NCBI RefSeq assembly: GCF_016862115.1 | Contig: NZ_BOMI01000068.1 | Span: 1 to 32,385, forward strand | Origin: Paractinoplanes deccanensis | GTDB taxonomy: Bacteria; Actinomycetota; Actinomycetes; Mycobacteriales; Micromonosporaceae | Direction of reading: 5' to 3' | DNA length: 32,385 nucleotides | Shown here: piece after piece, positions 31,351 through 32,385 of the stretch | Layout of the letters: the number at the start of each line of letters is the position of its first letter | Position numbering within the stretch: position 1 is the stretch's first letter | The notes under the pieces: generated by a model | Databases searched by the model: none | The model's input: the letters and a program-made list of their open reading frames with translations, nothing else | Told to the model about the DNA's origin: nothing | Made by a program: the position numbers and the translations under genes

Positions 31351-32385
31351 GTGGCACCGACGAAGGCGTTCGTGAACCCGGACAGCGTCCTCGCACGAAC
31401 CGCCCGCGAAATGCTCGACGCCCACGCGGGCGGCCGCGGCCCCACCCCCGAAGCCACCCACTGCCCGGCCTGCGGCGAACCCTTACCCTGCGCCGCGGGC
31501 CAGGCCGCAGCCGAGGTCCTCCAGGCCGCCGGCTTGGCCGAGGCCTCCGGCCTGGTAGCCGCCTCGCGGCAGGGCCTGGGCCCCGCCGCCCCCTACGGCG
31601 CCCCGCATGCTTCACCCACCGAGCCACGCGACAACCTGACTCCCGTTTCGTCCCCAGGCCTCCAGCCTCGGGGCGACGTCATTTCCGGTCTGCCCGCAGG
31701 CCTTCAGTCGCGGGACGGCCTCGCTTCCGCTCCGCCCTCAGGCCTTCAGTCGCGCGACGACTTCGTTCCCGGTCCGCCCGCGAGCCTTCAGCCGCGCGAC
31801 GAACTCGCTTTCGGGCCGTCGTCGGGTCTTCAGCCGCTGGACTTCGGTTCGCTTGCCGACCTGGACGTCCCTGTAGAGCCCCTACGCCGGCCCACTTCGC
31901 CCGCCGCCGCCCCGGACCGAACGACGTGGGAAGCCTCCGCTGCCGACGAACCCGTGGCCCTGCACTCGCCCCGCTTGGGCGACGACAGCCTCCCCGCGCC
32001 CACAGCCCACCCCACCGTTCCGCCCTCGCTCACCCACATCCCCGAAATGGAAGCGGCCCAGCAAGCCTCCGGCGAACACCCCGACCGCCTGGGCGGCCTC
32101 TCCGAGTGGCACGCCCACCACCTCGACGAGATGAACGAGCCCTCCTCCCACCGCGGCCCCGGCTCTCCACCTCGGCACACGTCCCCACCCGGCGAGCCCA
32201 CCGCCGGTTCGGGCTATGCCAACGGGTCCCCGCCCGAATCCGTGAACATCTCCTTCGAGCCGCCTTCCCTCCCGGCCCGTGGACCTGTCCCTCAACCCGA
32301 CACCCTGCCGCCTTCCGGCTTGCGTGCGGTTCCTGCGTCCCAGCTCTCCGGCATAGCCGAGCGCCCCGACCTTGCCGTTCCTGCG
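31351..32385 (+). CDS. unrecognised Pro-rich protein with Cys cluster and 14-residue repeats, 3' truncated by window
   Basis: An open frame of 345 codons runs from GTG 31351 off the right edge, with no stop inside. GGAG lies 5 nt before the GTG. The N-terminal 50 residues look structured: an amphipathic VLARTAREMLDAH segment, then HCPACGEPLPC with Cys38, Cys41 and Cys47, which could bind a metal like a small zinc ribbon, then EVLQAAGLAEA. From residue 103 four tandem 14-residue repeats (GLQSRD...GPPA type) and a partial fifth follow. The rest is Pro/Ser/Glu-rich and probably disordered. Third-position GC bias is strong at first and weaker in the repeat region. No family recognised; a scaffold or regulatory protein is a guess. 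Confidence 0.7.
   Translation, partial: MAPTKAFVNPDSVLARTAREMLDAHAGGRGPTPEATHCPACGEPLPCAAGQAAAEVLQAAGLAEASGLVAASRQGLGPAAPYGAPHASPTEPRDNLTPVSSPGLQPRGDVISGLPAGLQSRDGLASAPPSGLQSRDDFVPGPPASLQPRDELAFGPSSGLQPLDFGSLADLDVPVEPLRRPTSPAAAPDRTTWEASAADEPVALHSPRLGDDSLPAPTAHPTVPPSLTHIPEMEAAQQASGEHPDRLGGLSEWHAHHLDEMNEPSSHRGPGSPPRHTSPPGEPTAGSGYANGSPPESVNISFEPPSLPARGPVPQPDTLPPSGLRAVPASQLSGIAERPDLAVPA
31657..31850 (+). repeat. 42-bp coding tandem repeat, 4 units plus partial
   Basis: Units at 31657-31698, 31699-31740, 31741-31782 and 31783-31824 and a partial unit from 31825 each encode 14 residues beginning G/S-L-Q-S/P-R-D. Codons are partly diverged between copies while Leu-Gln, the Arg and the Pro-containing end are kept. 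That is consistent with selection on the peptide as well as slippage. Confidence 0.88.

Overview
The window is high-GC actinobacterial chromosome. Strong G/C bias at third codon positions, frequent GTG/TTG starts, a twin-arginine lipoprotein transporter subunit, GH3 and SGNH secreted enzymes and an Rv2629-type protein all fit a Micromonosporaceae-like filamentous actinomycete. That placement is inference; no rRNA, tRNA or other taxonomic marker is present.

Layout. Positions 1-915 hold no convincing gene but several tandem repeats. A Uma2-family gene (916-1458, minus) follows an apparently internally deleted Uma2 copy in the same frame. An SDR oxidoreductase (1742-2647) converges on a MocR-type regulator (2657-3970, minus). 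The regulator is divergent from mmsA (4030-5517), and the two predicted promoters overlap around a palindrome. The plus strand continues with a class III aminotransferase, a patD-like 4-aminobutyraldehyde dehydrogenase and a potABCD-type polyamine importer, ending at a strong hairpin near 12.65 kb. A minus-strand operon then encodes an ArsR-ArsC fusion, a VOC protein and the chromate carrier ChrA. Next come a minus-strand aldehyde dehydrogenase and, divergently, gabT plus a second class III (SpuC-like) aminotransferase (16.7-19.4 kb).

Together the 4.0-19.4 kb genes can be read as a polyamine/omega-amino-acid catabolic island. Putrescine is imported by PotABCD, transaminated by the SpuC-like enzyme, oxidised to GABA by PatD, transaminated by GabT, and succinate semialdehyde is oxidised by the 15.2-16.6 kb dehydrogenase. 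A side branch (aminotransferase plus MmsA) could take beta-alanine through malonate semialdehyde to acetyl-CoA. The oxyanion-resistance operon splits this island. Substrate assignments rest on family plus context.

The right third is mixed housekeeping and cell-envelope content: a small membrane-anchored protein, LtrA, a secreted GH3 glucosidase, a CtaG-like plus DUF2243 pair, a YbhN-type flippase-like protein, a GCS2-type ligase, an SGNH esterase, an unknown membrane protein with a 12-nt perfect Shine-Dalgarno, and a divergent Rv2629/baeRF protein separated from it by a nested dyad. The window ends inside an unrecognised Pro-rich protein with a Cys cluster and 14-residue repeats. Short GC-rich minisatellites lie in several gene-free stretches (0.5-0.9, 12.7 and 31.1 kb). 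I see no clear wholly new system. The best candidates for novelty are the in-frame deleted Uma2 leader, the ArsR-ArsC/VOC/ChrA operon without an arsenite pump, the 29.9-kb divergent pair, and the repeat protein at the right edge.
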